NCBI GenBank assembly: GCA_900552565.1
Contig: USAK01000020.1
Span: forward strand, 1-33,085
DNA from: an uncultured Selenomonas sp.
GTDB taxonomy: Bacteria > Bacillota > Negativicutes > Selenomonadales > Selenomonadaceae
DNA: 33,085 nt
Direction of reading: 5' to 3'
The position numbers and the translations under genes were made by a program. Shown one piece after another: positions 1 to 8,952 of the stretch. The notes beneath the pieces were generated by a model. It saw only the letters and a program-made list of their open reading frames with translations. It was not told the DNA's origin and made no database searches. How positions within the stretch are numbered: the stretch's first letter is position 1; every line of letters begins with the position of its first letter.

Positions 1-58
1 ACATCGCAAAGGAGGCTATGCGATTTTATTGTGCTTCAAAAGTTGTAAAGTGCTGTAT

Positions 59-92
59 TATATATATACAGCTTATATATATATACAGCTTA
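59..92. repeat. 17-bp perfect tandem duplication, AT-rich
   Basis: Positions 59-75 and 76-92 are identical 17-base copies (TATATATATACAGCTTA). The second copy contains the stop codon of the adjacent minus-strand LUD gene (90-92). Positions 52-72 also form a 7-bp-arm inverted repeat (GCTGTAT/ATACAGC) that spans the first copy. This looks like a replication-slippage duplication at the 3' end of the gene; no function is evident. Confidence 0.7.
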
Positions 93-691
93 ATAACCAA
101 GCTTCTCCTGAATCAGTACGAGTTCGCATTCCCCTACCTGCATCGGCTTCTCCCATAGAATGTTGAGGCTGCAGCAGATGCGTTCGGGGCTTTTGCAGTC
201 GTAGCGCGGTCGGCCTTGATGGCACACGGCGTCCTGCGGTGCAGGCGCTGGGCGTTCAGCGGGCCCGCGATATTGCGCGCACGGTCAATCGCCGCATGGA
301 GGTCAGGGGCAATTTTATTCTCACCGACGACAAAATAAACTTTTTCGTGCTTCGTCAAAGTCGCCGCCACGCGGTTGCCGCTACCATCGATATTGATGAG
401 CTCCCCCGTCTCGGCCACCCCGTTGAGCGAAGTAACGTAGATATCCGCCAGATACGCCTTGGCCTTAGCTTCATCTGCCGGCATGTCCTGACGCCAATGC
501 CAGAACACTTCATTCTGAGGTTTGAGTTTCTCGTAAAGTCCCATCGTCTCGAGGGTCATCGAGCCGCCAAAACCCACGCTTTTGCCTTTGATTTTCCCCG
601 CCAGATAGTCTGCGGCTTCTTCTTTCGTCGCCAAGACCGTCAGCTTGATGCCGCGCCATTTGAGATTTTTTTCCAGTGTAGCAAGGTCCAT
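90..691 (-). pseudogene. LUD-domain (LutC/YkgG-like, DUF162) protein with a frameshift near the C-terminus
   Basis: The first ~160 residues match short LUD-domain proteins, related to the LutC subunit linked to lactate utilisation. Visible features are the glycine-rich GFGGSMT segment (about 40-46) and the VVGENKIAPDL and ARNIAGPLNAQRL segments. After residues TPCAIKADR the frame yields an unrelated tail ending at 134. Removing one base's worth of shift between 205 and 206 restores the family tail: Y-D-C-K-S-P-E-R-I-C-C, then EKPMQVGECELVLIQEKLGY and a stop at 90-92. The missing base is probably the T of a TGC cysteine codon. The repaired protein would have about 200 residues, normal for the family. 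The start at 691 has a GGGAGG site 7 nt upstream. The frameshift is either a real lesion or a sequencing error; the intact codon use of the tail suggests it is recent. Confidence 0.85.
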
Positions 692-756
692 ACTTCCGCC
701 TCCCGTCAGGATATTCTCCGATAAGATAGATACACATGTTTTCTGCTCATGGTTTC

Positions 757-784
757 AGTATAGCAGATTCAGCACGATAGACAA
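757..784 (-). promoter_or_regulatory. Promoter of the LUD gene
   Basis: On the minus strand TTGTCT (784-779) and TATACT (762-757) are separated by 16 nt, about 65 nt upstream of the start codon. This is a fair sigma-A promoter judged by sequence alone. Confidence 0.5.
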
Positions 785-840
785 GTATGTACTTTTTTAT
801 CTTCCAGTATGGAATAAGATACTATGAAACCGCCATTGAC

Positions 841-869
841 TTTTCAGTCTGTCCGATTCGTCGTATAAT
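841..869 (+). promoter_or_regulatory. Promoter of the alpha/beta hydrolase gene
   Basis: TTTTCA (841-846), a 17-nt spacer and a perfect TATAAT (864-869) lie 47 nt upstream of the ATG. A TTGACT at 836-841 looks better as a hexamer but would need a 22-nt spacer. Confidence 0.5.
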
Positions 870-916
870 GGAAGCATTAGTGTTTTGGAAATTTTAGAAA
901 CCGAGGGATTCCCATC

Positions 917-1690
917 ATGGAAAAACATTTTGATATCAATGAGCAGGGCTTGAGCATCCGCTGCAAGCTCATCTGCAAAGACAGCGACAAAAGCGCCCGT
1001 TCGTTTGAGCATATCGCCATCGTCACGCACGGCTTCGGCAGCAATAAAGAGACAGCCGGCACGCTGAATTTTGGTGAGCACCTGACCGCCAAATACAAGG
1101 GCTGGGGCGTCATTGCCTTTGACTGGCCCTGCCACGGCATGGACGCACGCAAGAAACTCACGGTTGCGGAATGCCTGACTTACCTGACCATCGTCACGGA
1201 TTATGCCAAGAATGAGCTCAAGGCAAAAGACGTCTGCATCTACTCGACAAGCCTCGGCGGCTATCTGACGCTGCGCTATCTCATCGAGGTTGGCAATCCG
1301 TTCCGCCGCATCGCCCTGCGCTGCCCGGCCATCCACATGTACGAGACGATGAGCAGCCGCATCTCTGAGGCCGACCATGCCAAACTCCGAAAGGGCAAGG
1401 AAATCCAGATTGGCTTTGAGCGCAAGATGAAGATTGACCAGTCGTTCCTTGACGACCTCAAGTCGTTCTGCCCGCTCGACCACGAATACTTTGACTTTGC
1501 CGACAATATGCTGATTCTGCACGGCACGAAAGATGAAATGGTCCCGATTGAAGATGCCCAGAAATTTGCCGAAGACAACGTGATTGAATTCATCCCCGTC
1601 GAAGGAGCCAATCACCCATTCCAGAATCCAAATCACATGGCCCTTGCCATCCACAAAATCATTGAATTCTTCCACGAAGGCAATGACTGA
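917..1690 (+). CDS. Alpha/beta hydrolase (serine esterase/lipase-like)
   Basis: A 257-residue cytosolic protein with the alpha/beta-hydrolase core. It shows an HGFGSNK oxyanion-type loop (38-44), a nucleophile elbow STSLGG with Ser112, an acidic residue in HGTKDEMVP (Asp206) and His233 in GANHPF. This order and spacing of the Ser-Asp-His triad is typical of small serine hydrolases (Hydrolase_4 / monoacylglycerol-lipase-like or feruloyl-esterase-like groups). The substrate cannot be read from the sequence. There is no signal peptide. The start ATG follows a weak GAGGG site. The gene stands alone, divergent from the LUD gene, has its own promoter, and ends at a strong hairpin shared with guaA. 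Confidence 0.85.
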   Translation: MEKHFDINEQGLSIRCKLICKDSDKSARSFEHIAIVTHGFGSNKETAGTLNFGEHLTAKYKGWGVIAFDWPCHGMDARKKLTVAECLTYLTIVTDYAKNELKAKDVCIYSTSLGGYLTLRYLIEVGNPFRRIALRCPAIHMYETMSSRISEADHAKLRKGKEIQIGFERKMKIDQSFLDDLKSFCPLDHEYFDFADNMLILHGTKDEMVPIEDAQKFAEDNVIEFIPVEGANHPFQNPNHMALAIHKIIEFFHEGND

Positions 1691-1716
1691 CACACGCCGA
1701 TCCTATAAGAACAAAA

Positions 1717-1755
1717 GCCGTGGAAACTGACAAAACTCAGTTTCCACGGCTTTTT
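1717..1755. terminator. Bidirectional terminator between the hydrolase gene and guaA
   Basis: A perfect 14-bp stem (arms 1717-1730 and 1737-1750, 6-nt loop) is followed by TTTTT on the plus strand and is flanked by AAAA on the other side. It lies between the convergent ends of the hydrolase gene (1690) and guaA (1772), so it can serve both. Confidence 0.93.
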
Positions 1756-1771
1756 ATATCATCTGAATCAA

Positions 1772-3328
1772 TTATTCGAACTCAATCGTAGCTGGCGGTT
1801 TGCCCGTGCAGTCATAGAGCACGCGGTTAACGCCCTTGACTTCGTTGACGATGCGGCTCGTCGTCTTCTGCAGGACTTCCCACGGCAGCTGAGCGCTTTC
1901 CGCCGTCATGAAATCACTCGTCATGACAGCACGCAGTGCAATGGCGTAGTCGTACGTACGGCCATCGCCCATGACGCCGACGCTGCGCATATTCGTCAGG
2001 GCAGCGAAGTACTGGCCGAGGTTCTTGACGCCGGCTTTCGCGACTTCCTCGCGGTAAATCGCATCGGCTTCCTGTACAATCTTGACTTTTTCGGCCGTGA
2101 CTTCACCGATGATGCGGATGCCGAGGCCCGGGCCTGGAAACGGCTGGCGGTTGACGAGATATTCCGGCAGACCGAGCTCACGGCCGGCAGCGCGGACTTC
2201 ATCTTTAAACAGCAGGCGCAGCGGCTCGACGATTTCCTTGAAATCGACATAGTCCGGCAGGCCGCCGACATTATGATGGCTCTTGATGACGGCCGACTTG
2301 CCGAGGCCGCTCTCGATAACATCCGGGTAAATCGTACCCTGTACGAGATAATCAACCGCACCGATTTTCTTAGCCTCTTCCTCAAAGACGCGAATGAACT
2401 CCTCGCCGATGATTTTACGCTTCTTCTCCGGCTCCGTCACGCCCTTGAGCTTCTCGTAAAAGCGGTCTTTGGCGTTGACGCGGATAAAGTTGAGGTCGTA
2501 CGGGCCTTCCGGACCGAAGACGGATTCTACCTGGTCGCCCTCATCCTTGCGCAGCAGACCATGGTCGACAAAGACGCAGGTCAGCTGCTTGCCGATGGCC
2601 TTTGACAGCAGGACAGCGGCAACGGACGAATCGACACCGCCCGAAAGAGCACAGAGCGCCTTGCCCTTGCCAATCTTCTTCTTGAGTTCTTCGACCGTCG
2701 TCTTGACAAAGGAATCCATTTTCCAGTCGCCCTTACATTCGCAGACGCTGTAGACGAAGTTATGGAGCATTTCCTTGCCCTGTTCCGTGTGCATGACTTC
2801 CGGATGGAACTGCGTTGCATAGAGGCGGCGCTCTTCATTTTCCATGGCAGCAACAGGGCAAACCGGCGTAAAGGCCGTGACCGTAAAGCCTTCCGGAGCT
2901 TTCGCGATATAGTCCGTATGGCTCATCCAGCAGATGCTCTTTTCCTTGACACCAGCGAAGAGTTTCGACTTTTTGCCCTCATCATTGAGCGTGACTTCCG
3001 TCTTGCCGTATTCGCTCGTCGGTGCCGTCTCGACTTTGCCGCCTAAGAGATGCGCCATGAGCTGCGAACCGTAGCAGATGCCGAGGACCGGAATGCCGAG
3101 CTCGAAAATCTCTGGGCTGCACGTCACGGCGTCTTCCGTATAGACGCTGTTCGGACCGCCCGTCAGGATGATGCCCTTCGGCGCCATCTCGCGGATTTTC
3201 TCCAACGGCAGAGACTGCGGGTGAACCTCGCAGTACACATGATTTTCACGCACGCGGCGCGCGATGAGCTGATTGTACTGGCCGCCAAAGTCCAGTACGA
3301 GAATCATTTCATTTGCAGGCTTGCTCAA
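1772..3328 (-). CDS. guaA: GMP synthase (glutamine-hydrolysing)
   Basis: A 518-residue enzyme that aminates XMP to GMP in purine synthesis. The N-terminal class I glutamine amidotransferase domain shows the nucleophile Cys85 in GICYGSQ, and His175 and Glu177 in QFHPEV. The ATP-pyrophosphatase domain starts with the PP-loop SGGVDSS (229-235). The C-terminal dimerisation domain ends with the usual PPATIEFE. Length is normal for the family. The start is TTG at 3328 with AGGAAGGA about 8 nt upstream; an ATG at codon 8 (before ILVLDFGG) is the alternative, but it lacks such a site. It has its own promoter and a bidirectional terminator. I see no purine riboswitch in its ~55-nt leader. Confidence 0.98.
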   Translation of the reverse strand: MSKPANEMILVLDFGGQYNQLIARRVRENHVYCEVHPQSLPLEKIREMAPKGIILTGGPNSVYTEDAVTCSPEIFELGIPVLGICYGSQLMAHLLGGKVETAPTSEYGKTEVTLNDEGKKSKLFAGVKEKSICWMSHTDYIAKAPEGFTVTAFTPVCPVAAMENEERRLYATQFHPEVMHTEQGKEMLHNFVYSVCECKGDWKMDSFVKTTVEELKKKIGKGKALCALSGGVDSSVAAVLLSKAIGKQLTCVFVDHGLLRKDEGDQVESVFGPEGPYDLNFIRVNAKDRFYEKLKGVTEPEKKRKIIGEEFIRVFEEEAKKIGAVDYLVQGTIYPDVIESGLGKSAVIKSHHNVGGLPDYVDFKEIVEPLRLLFKDEVRAAGRELGLPEYLVNRQPFPGPGLGIRIIGEVTAEKVKIVQEADAIYREEVAKAGVKNLGQYFAALTNMRSVGVMGDGRTYDYAIALRAVMTSDFMTAESAQLPWEVLQKTTSRIVNEVKGVNRVLYDCTGKPPATIEFE

Positions 3329-3383
3329 TTTTTTTCTTCCTTCCTAATTAAAGCAACACGAACAGGAATCATATCCTGAGAAA

Positions 3384-3412
3384 ATTATATCATAGAGAAC
3401 CGAAAAAAGGAA
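3384..3412 (-). promoter_or_regulatory. Promoter of guaA (extended -10)
   Basis: The minus strand reads TTCCTT (3412-3407), 17 nt, then TATAAT (3389-3384) preceded by TGA, giving an extended -10 (TGnTATAAT). It lies just downstream of the DUF805 gene and about 55 nt before the guaA start. Confidence 0.6.
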
Positions 3413-3424
3413 CGCTTGTCATGT

Positions 3425-3892
3425 TCAGCGTGCCAGCGGGTCTTCTCCATACTGGTTTTCACCGCGTTTGCCGCGAATCAGCATGAGGCAGACCACGAGC
3501 AGCATGACGAACATGTTGAGCGCCTGAACGACTTCCACTTCCATGCTGTCCTCAGGCATTCCCTCCACCGATTTGAACAGGAACGGCTGCAAGATGCCAA
3601 TGACGAGATAGACAACGGCCAAAGCATTGCCATAGCCGAGGTCATGCAGACGCCGCACCACGAGGGTGTAAATCGAGACGACCTCAATCACCGAAATGAC
3701 CATGGCCACGCCGTCCGCCGCAGTCTTGCTACCCAAAAGGCCGAAGCATACGCTATACAGCACCAGAGCCACTACCGTAAAGGCAATGATGACCCCGAAC
3801 ATGCGCATGATAAACGGTCTGCGGTTCAGCCTTCCCTGACAGCTGAAGAACTTCTCACGGAGTTCTTCCTTATTGAAATGAACATCTTTCAT
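3425..3892 (-). CDS. DUF805 family inner-membrane protein
   Basis: A 155-residue membrane protein of unknown function. It begins with a soluble stretch (KDVHFNKEELREKFFSCQG), then the DUF805 signature pieces: GRLNRRPF, two to three hydrophobic helices, VVRRLHDLGYGNALA, another hydrophobic pair, and the terminal GENQYGEDPL that matches the family's G-x-N-x-Y-G-x-D-P ending. The start chosen is ATG 3892, preceded by a purine-rich AAGAGGGGG about 12 nt upstream; ATG 3916 in the same frame is possible but has a poor ribosome site. It follows recX by about 43 nt with no terminator between, so it may be the last gene of the recA-recX transcript. Nothing in the sequence says what it does there. Confidence 0.85.
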   Translation of the reverse strand: MKDVHFNKEELREKFFSCQGRLNRRPFIMRMFGVIIAFTVVALVLYSVCFGLLGSKTAADGVAMVISVIEVVSIYTLVVRRLHDLGYGNALAVVYLVIGILQPFLFKSVEGMPEDSMEVEVVQALNMFVMLLVVCLMLIRGKRGENQYGEDPLAR

Positions 3893-3935
3893 CCCCAAAG
3901 TAATCCCCCTCTTCATGTTCTCTATAAAAGCAGTC

Positions 3936-4505
3936 TCAGGATTCTTCAAAACGCTCCTGATATTCCGCCACGGCTGCCCTTGCAGCACCAGAGTCAAAGC
4001 CCTTCTGATAGAGATTGGCCATCATCTTCTGCCGCTCACCGCCGCGCGGGAATTTCAGCGCGAGTACCCGCAGCGCCGCGGACTTTTCGCGTTCATAGAC
4101 ATCCTGCGGCCGGCAGGCGTCAATATCTTCCTTCCGGAAACCGCGCTGACGCAGTTTCAGGCAAATCTGGCGCAGAGAATTGCGGCTTTCGTGATAGAGA
4201 AAGTCGAACTGGCGCTGACAGGCCTCAGCATCATTGAGGTAATGGCGGGCCTTGAGCCTTGCAATGGCAGCAGCGATATCGTCTTCCCCATAGCCCTTGC
4301 GCAAAAGTTTCTCGCAGAGTTTGGCCTCGCTGTATTCCTGACGGGCCAGGATGTCAACTGCGGCTACCAGTGCCGTTTTTGTCGGCTGTTTCGGCACGCC
4401 CTCCGCCTCTGCCGAAGCTGCGCCCGTGTGCCGCCGCGTACGGCGGCTCTTTTTCTTGGGCTCATCATCAGAGGCAGAAGAAGCATGATAGCTGCGGTAC
4501 ATCAT
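3936..4505 (-). CDS. recX: Regulatory protein RecX
   Basis: A 189-residue RecA modulator. After a basic, low-complexity N-terminus ([10 protein letters not shown]), the region 41-189 shows the RecX three-helix repeats: [21 protein letters not shown], then [19 protein letters not shown], then [13 protein letters not shown] and a final [15 protein letters not shown]. RecX proteins bind RecA filaments and usually inhibit strand exchange. The start codon overlaps the recA stop as ATGA (4 nt), so it is probably translated by coupling with recA. This operon order is common in bacteria. The ~40-residue charged extension at the front is less conserved. Confidence 0.93.
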   Translation of the reverse strand: MMYRSYHASSASDDEPKKKSRRTRRHTGAASAEAEGVPKQPTKTALVAAVDILARQEYSEAKLCEKLLRKGYGEDDIAAAIARLKARHYLNDAEACQRQFDFLYHESRNSLRQICLKLRQRGFRKEDIDACRPQDVYEREKSAALRVLALKFPRGGERQKMMANLYQKGFDSGAARAAVAEYQERFEES

Positions 4506-5596
4506 GCCTTATCATCAGCCGGAGCTGCTTCTGCCTGCTCCTTGCGGACCTCAGCTTCTGCCTGCTTCACAGAATCGCCGGCCTCCGGGTCTGTCAGCAG
4601 CTTCTCACGGATTTTCTGCTCAATCTCTTCGGCCAGCTGCGGCTGGTCACGCAGGGACTGCTTGGCATTTTCTTTGCCCTGACCGAGGCGCGAACCATTG
4701 TAAGAGAACCAGGCACCGCTCTTGTCAACAATATCGAGGTCAACGCCCATGTCGATAATACTCGAGAGGCGCGAGACGCCTTCGCCGTACATGATATCGA
4801 ATTCAGCTGTGCGGAACGGCGGCGCGACCTTATTCTTGACGACCTTGATGCGCGTGCGGTTGCCAATGACATCCTGCCCCTGCTTGAGCGTATCGATTTT
4901 GCGGACATCAAGGCGGACCGACGAATAGAATTTCAGTGCGCGGCCGCCTGTCGTCGTCTCAGGGTTGCCGAACATGACGCCGACTTTCTCGCGAATCTGG
5001 TTGATGAAGATAGCCACCGTGCGCGACTTGGCGATGATACCCGTGAGTTTGCGCATGGCCTGGCTCATGAGGCGGGCCTGCAGGCCGACGTGGCTGTCGC
5101 CCATGTCGCCCTCGATTTCGGCCTTCGGTACGAGTGCGGCGACGGAGTCAACGACGATGATGTCAATCGCGCCGCTGCGGACGAGCGCATCGACGATGTC
5201 GAGAGCCTGCTCACCCGTATCCGGCTGTGAAATCAGCAGCGAATCAACATCAACGCCAAGTTTGGCGGCGTAGACAGGATCAAGGGCATGCTCGGCATCG
5301 ATAAACGCCGCAATGCCGCCCTGCTTCTGAGCTTCCGCAATCATGTGCAGCGTGACCGTCGTCTTGCCTGACGATTCCGGACCGAAGACCTCGATGATAC
5401 GGCCGCGCGGAATACCGCCGACGCCCAGTGCGATGTCGAGCGGCAGGATGCCCGTCGGGATGACTTCGATGTCCATGTTGGCCTTGGCATCGCCGAGACG
5501 CATGATGGCGCCTTTGCCGAAGTCCTTCTCGATTTTCTTCAGCGCGTTCTCGAGCGCTTCCTGCTTGTTTGCTGCTTCTTTCTTATCTGCTGCCAT
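4502..5596 (-). CDS. recA: Recombinase RecA
   Basis: A 364-residue DNA-dependent ATPase for homologous recombination and SOS induction. Walker A GPESSGKT is at 72-79; [11 protein letters not shown], the Walker B-like [12 protein letters not shown], and [22 protein letters not shown] (L2 region) follow as in all RecA proteins. The C-terminus is acidic/alanine-rich ([12 protein letters not shown]), as usual. The start is ATG 5596 with AAAGGAGAG 6-7 nt upstream; an in-frame upstream extension exists but has no site and no homology. The promoter lies at 5666-5695. I see no recognisable Firmicute LexA box (GAAC-N4-GTTC type) near it. Confidence 0.99.
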   Translation of the reverse strand: MAADKKEAANKQEALENALKKIEKDFGKGAIMRLGDAKANMDIEVIPTGILPLDIALGVGGIPRGRIIEVFGPESSGKTTVTLHMIAEAQKQGGIAAFIDAEHALDPVYAAKLGVDVDSLLISQPDTGEQALDIVDALVRSGAIDIIVVDSVAALVPKAEIEGDMGDSHVGLQARLMSQAMRKLTGIIAKSRTVAIFINQIREKVGVMFGNPETTTGGRALKFYSSVRLDVRKIDTLKQGQDVIGNRTRIKVVKNKVAPPFRTAEFDIMYGEGVSRLSSIIDMGVDLDIVDKSGAWFSYNGSRLGQGKENAKQSLRDQPQLAEEIEQKIREKLLTDPEAGDSVKQAEAEVRKEQAEAAPADDKA

Positions 5597-5665
5597 GTAA
5601 TTCTCTCCTTTCATGACAAACCTGTTATATTTACTTACTCCATTCGCCCCATATAGTATACTGCC

Positions 5666-5695
5666 ATTATAACAAATGAACCGCCTCCCTGACAA
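5666..5695 (-). promoter_or_regulatory. recA promoter, -35 inside the loop region of the upstream terminator
   Basis: On the minus strand TTGTCA (5695-5690), 18 nt, TATAAT (5671-5666) with an upstream TGT that makes an extended -10. The -35 hexamer coincides with the loop and loop-proximal bases of the terminator hairpin at 5678-5707. Confidence 0.75.
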
Positions 5696-5707
5696 GGAAA
5701 GCGGTTC
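5678..5707 (-). terminator. Hairpin terminator after the RND pump operon
   Basis: In the minus-strand RNA, 5707-5695 (GAACCGCUUUCCU) pairs with 5690-5678 (AGGGAGGCGGUUC) over 13 bp, including two G-U wobbles, with a UGUC loop. It is followed by AUUUGUU. On the plus strand the two wobble positions become C-A mismatches, so the element is oriented for minus-strand transcripts leaving the pump gene (stop at 5749). The U tract is short, so termination may be partial. Confidence 0.65.
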
Positions 5708-5748
5708 GTCTATTCACATGGGAATAATAAATGGAAGGAAATCCCTGA

Positions 5749-8700
5749 TTACATGTAATCGGCCGAGGATTTCTTGCGCTGCTGCTTGACAAGGCCAAGC
5801 TTGGCTGCAATCCACTCCATCGCTACGAAGAATACCGGAATCAGGAAGATACCCATAGCCGTAGCGAAGAACATGCCGCCGACGACGGCGACGCCCATGC
5901 CGTTACGCGCTGCAGCACCGGCGCCCGTGGCAACAGCCAGCGGCAGACAGCCGATGATGAAAGCAAATGACGTCATGAGGATTGGGCGCAGGCGCAGGCC
6001 GGCAGCTTCGATAGCTGCTTTAACAGGCTCCATGCCGCGGTCCACACGAACCTTGGCGAATTCAACAATCAGGATGGCGTTCTTTGCCGCCAGACCGATG
6101 ATTGCGATAATACCAATCTGCATGTAAATGCTGTCCTGCAGACCTGCATTGGCATGACCTGCCAGCGCCTCAAGCATCGAAAGGCCGTACTCCGAAACAA
6201 GAGCACCGAAGATACCAGTCGGCACCGTCAGCAGGACGGCGAACGGTACGCTCCAGCTCTCGTAAAGAGCAGCGAGGCAGAGGAAGACGAAGACGAGCGA
6301 CAGGACAAGGACCTGCAGCGTCGAGCTCGAAGCCTTGGACTCCTCACGGCTCTGGCCGGACCATTCAATATTGAAGCCCGTGCCGGCATTCTGCTGGACG
6401 ACTTCCTTGATGGCATTCATGGCCTGGCCGGACGAATAACCATTGCCCGGCTGACCCGTAATCTGGATGGAACGCGTGCCGTTAAAGCGCGAAATCGTCG
6501 ACGGACCCGACGTGAGTTTCGGCTTCAGCAGCGTATCGAGCGGCACCATCGTACCACTGCTCGACTTGACGAACATGAATTTCATGGCATCAGCGGAGCT
6601 GCGGTAGTCATTATCGGCCTGCAGCATGACTTTGTAGCTGCGGCCGAAGCGGTTGAAGTCGTTGACCTGATAACCGCCGTAGTTGACCTGCATGGCCGTG
6701 AATACATCGGAAAGCTGGATGCCGAGATTCTTGACCTTCTCACGGTCAACCTCGTACTGCATAACAGGCGAACCTGCCGAATACGTCGAGCGGACGCCGG
6801 CAAGTTCTGGACGCTGGTTCGCCGCGGCGACAATCTGTTTCGTCAGATTATTGAGCTCTTCTTCCGAATGGCCCGTCATATCCTGCAGCTGCAGCGTCCA
6901 GCCGCCCGTCATGCCCAGGCCCGGCAGAGCCGGCGGGTTCATGGCGATGACCGTGGCTTCAGGAGCAACCTTATTGCCTACGGCAAAGGCCGTCTGCACC
7001 GCTGCATTGACAGATTCATCCGCAGCCTGACGCAGCGACCAGTCCTTCATACCGACAACGATCATGCCGGCACTTGATGAAGCACCGCCCGACAGCGGCG
7101 AGAAGCCCGTGATGGCCATCGTTCCGTCAAGGCCCTTGACATTCTGCATCAAGGCTGTATTGACCTTATCAACGACTTCCTGCGTGCGGTTGGCTGAAGT
7201 ACCATCCGGCATTTCAATAGCCGCGAACATGTAGCCCTGGTCTTCCGAAGGGACGAACGTCGAGGGCAGTTTCGTGTAGATAAGACCCGCACAGCCCGCT
7301 ACGATGAGCAGGAAGATAAGGGCCAGGCGCGAATGGCGGATAAACTTGGCCACTACACCGACATAACCGCGTTTCGTACGGTCAAACCAATTGTTGAACT
7401 TGACAAAGAAACGTCCGAGGGCACCTTCATCGTCTTTATCCGTATGCTTCTTGAGCATCATTGCGCAGAGCGCCGGCGTCAAAGTCAGGGCCACGAAGGC
7501 CGAGAGGCAGACCGATACAGCAATCGTCAGGGCGAACTGTTTATAGAGGACGCCCGTCATGCCGCCGAGGAAGGCAACCGGCACGAATACGGCCGAAAGG
7601 ACGATAGCGATGGCGACAACCGGGCCCTGTACTTCGTCCATGGCGCGTTCCGTCGCATCGACAGGCGTCAGGCCTTCTTCCATATGCTTCTCGACGTTCT
7701 CGATGACGACGATAGCATCATCGACGACCAAGCCGATGGCCAATACCATGGCGAACAGTGTCAGTGTATTGATGGAAAAGTCAAGAATCAGGAACGCACC
7801 AAGCGTACCAATAAGAGATACCGGTACAGCGAGCAGCGGGATAATCGTTGCGCGCCAGTTCTGCAGGAAGATGAAAATAACGAAAACGACGAGCAGCAGG
7901 GCTTCAACGAACGTCTCCAGAACTTCCTTGATGGAGGTACTGATGTAATTCGTCGAATCGAAAATCTCCGACATCTCGAGTCCCGGCGGCAGTGTCGTCT
8001 TAGCTTCATCAAAGACCTTACGAACCTGGGCAATCGTCGTCATGGCGTTAGCATCACTCGTGAGGTTGATGCCGAAACCGACGGCCGGATAGCCTTTGTA
8101 CTTCGAAATGATAGATTCGGACTGCTGGCCCGTTTCAATCTTCGCGACATCCTTGAGGCGGACAAACTGGCCGTCGCCATTTGACTTGATGATGACATTG
8201 CCGAATTCCTCCGGCGTCGTCAGACGGCCTTCAATCTTGCCGGACATCTGTTTTTCCTGGCCATTGTTGACCGGCATACCGCCGATGGTACCGGCCGGAG
8301 CCTGGATATTCTGCTCCTTGATAGCTGCCGAAACATCGGCAACCGTCAGATTGAGCTCAGCGAGCTTGTCCGGATTGAGCCATACACGCAGGGCGTAGTC
8401 AGAACCGAAGACCTGGACATTACCGACACCATTGATACGCTTGAGCTTATCCAGGATGTAAATCGTCGCATAGTTCTTCATGAACGCACGGTCATACGTG
8501 CCATCGGTCGAGTAAAAGCCCATCATGTAGGCCATATCATTCGTGGATTTCTTCGTCGTCAGGCCGACCTGCTGAACTTCCGACGGCAGCTGACTAGTTG
8601 CCGAAGCAACGTTATTCTGGACTTTGACCGAGTCCATATCGCCGTCTGTCCCTGTCTCAAATGTGACCGAAAGACGATAGCTGCCTGTATCATCGGAGCT

Positions 8701-8940
8701 TGAGGACATGTAATCCATGCCCTGCGTACCATTGACCTGGTCTTCGACAATCTGTGCGACGGTCTGGTTGACAACCGAGGCACTTGCGCCCGTATATGAC
8801 GTACTGACGCTGACGGTCGGCGGCGAAATCTGCGGATACTGCGCAATTGGCAGCTGCGTCGCCGCAATACTGCCGGCGATAACGATAATCAGCGAGATGA
8901 CGATGGCAAATATTGGGCGGTGAATAAAGAATTTAGACAA
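5749..8940 (-). CDS. RND efflux pump, inner-membrane transporter (HAE-1 / AcrB-MexB type)
   Basis: A 1063-residue proton-driven multidrug exporter subunit. It has the standard N-terminus (SKFFIHRPIFA), a first membrane helix, a large periplasmic loop, the helix cluster with the proton-relay pair Asp407-Asp408 in GLVVDDAIVVIENV, a second periplasmic loop (about 560-870), and the closing helices with LAAKNAILIVEFA and AAGLRLRPILMTS. The duplicated architecture and length are those of AcrB. The start is TTG 8940 after a G-rich GGGGGCGG stretch; this fits the conserved N-terminus. It follows the adaptor gene by 12 nt and ends before a hairpin terminator. No outer-membrane channel gene (TolC family) is in the window. 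Substrates cannot be predicted. Confidence 0.97.
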   Translation of the reverse strand: MSKFFIHRPIFAIVISLIIVIAGSIAATQLPIAQYPQISPPTVSVSTSYTGASASVVNQTVAQIVEDQVNGTQGMDYMSSSSDDTGSYRLSVTFETGTDGDMDSVKVQNNVASATSQLPSEVQQVGLTTKKSTNDMAYMMGFYSTDGTYDRAFMKNYATIYILDKLKRINGVGNVQVFGSDYALRVWLNPDKLAELNLTVADVSAAIKEQNIQAPAGTIGGMPVNNGQEKQMSGKIEGRLTTPEEFGNVIIKSNGDGQFVRLKDVAKIETGQQSESIISKYKGYPAVGFGINLTSDANAMTTIAQVRKVFDEAKTTLPPGLEMSEIFDSTNYISTSIKEVLETFVEALLLVVFVIFIFLQNWRATIIPLLAVPVSLIGTLGAFLILDFSINTLTLFAMVLAIGLVVDDAIVVIENVEKHMEEGLTPVDATERAMDEVQGPVVAIAIVLSAVFVPVAFLGGMTGVLYKQFALTIAVSVCLSAFVALTLTPALCAMMLKKHTDKDDEGALGRFFVKFNNWFDRTKRGYVGVVAKFIRHSRLALIFLLIVAGCAGLIYTKLPSTFVPSEDQGYMFAAIEMPDGTSANRTQEVVDKVNTALMQNVKGLDGTMAITGFSPLSGGASSSAGMIVVGMKDWSLRQAADESVNAAVQTAFAVGNKVAPEATVIAMNPPALPGLGMTGGWTLQLQDMTGHSEEELNNLTKQIVAAANQRPELAGVRSTYSAGSPVMQYEVDREKVKNLGIQLSDVFTAMQVNYGGYQVNDFNRFGRSYKVMLQADNDYRSSADAMKFMFVKSSSGTMVPLDTLLKPKLTSGPSTISRFNGTRSIQITGQPGNGYSSGQAMNAIKEVVQQNAGTGFNIEWSGQSREESKASSSTLQVLVLSLVFVFLCLAALYESWSVPFAVLLTVPTGIFGALVSEYGLSMLEALAGHANAGLQDSIYMQIGIIAIIGLAAKNAILIVEFAKVRVDRGMEPVKAAIEAAGLRLRPILMTSFAFIIGCLPLAVATGAGAAARNGMGVAVVGGMFFATAMGIFLIPVFFVAMEWIAAKLGLVKQQRKKSSADYM

Positions 8941-8952
8941 AACGCCGCCCCC

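Noticed and set aside
18..158. A 46-codon plus-strand frame starting ATG 18 behind a GGAGG-like site
   Set aside because: It runs through the TA-rich tandem repeat and antisense to the LUD tail, with no recognisable protein; the ribosome site is probably chance.
3329..3383. Purine (guanine or PRPP) riboswitch in front of guaA
   Set aside because: The leader is only about 55 nt and has none of the conserved riboswitch loops or a terminator hairpin.
5678..5707. GAAC...GTTC arms near the recA promoter as a LexA box
   Set aside because: The half-sites are separated by 22 nt, not 4, and they are the base of a terminator stem.
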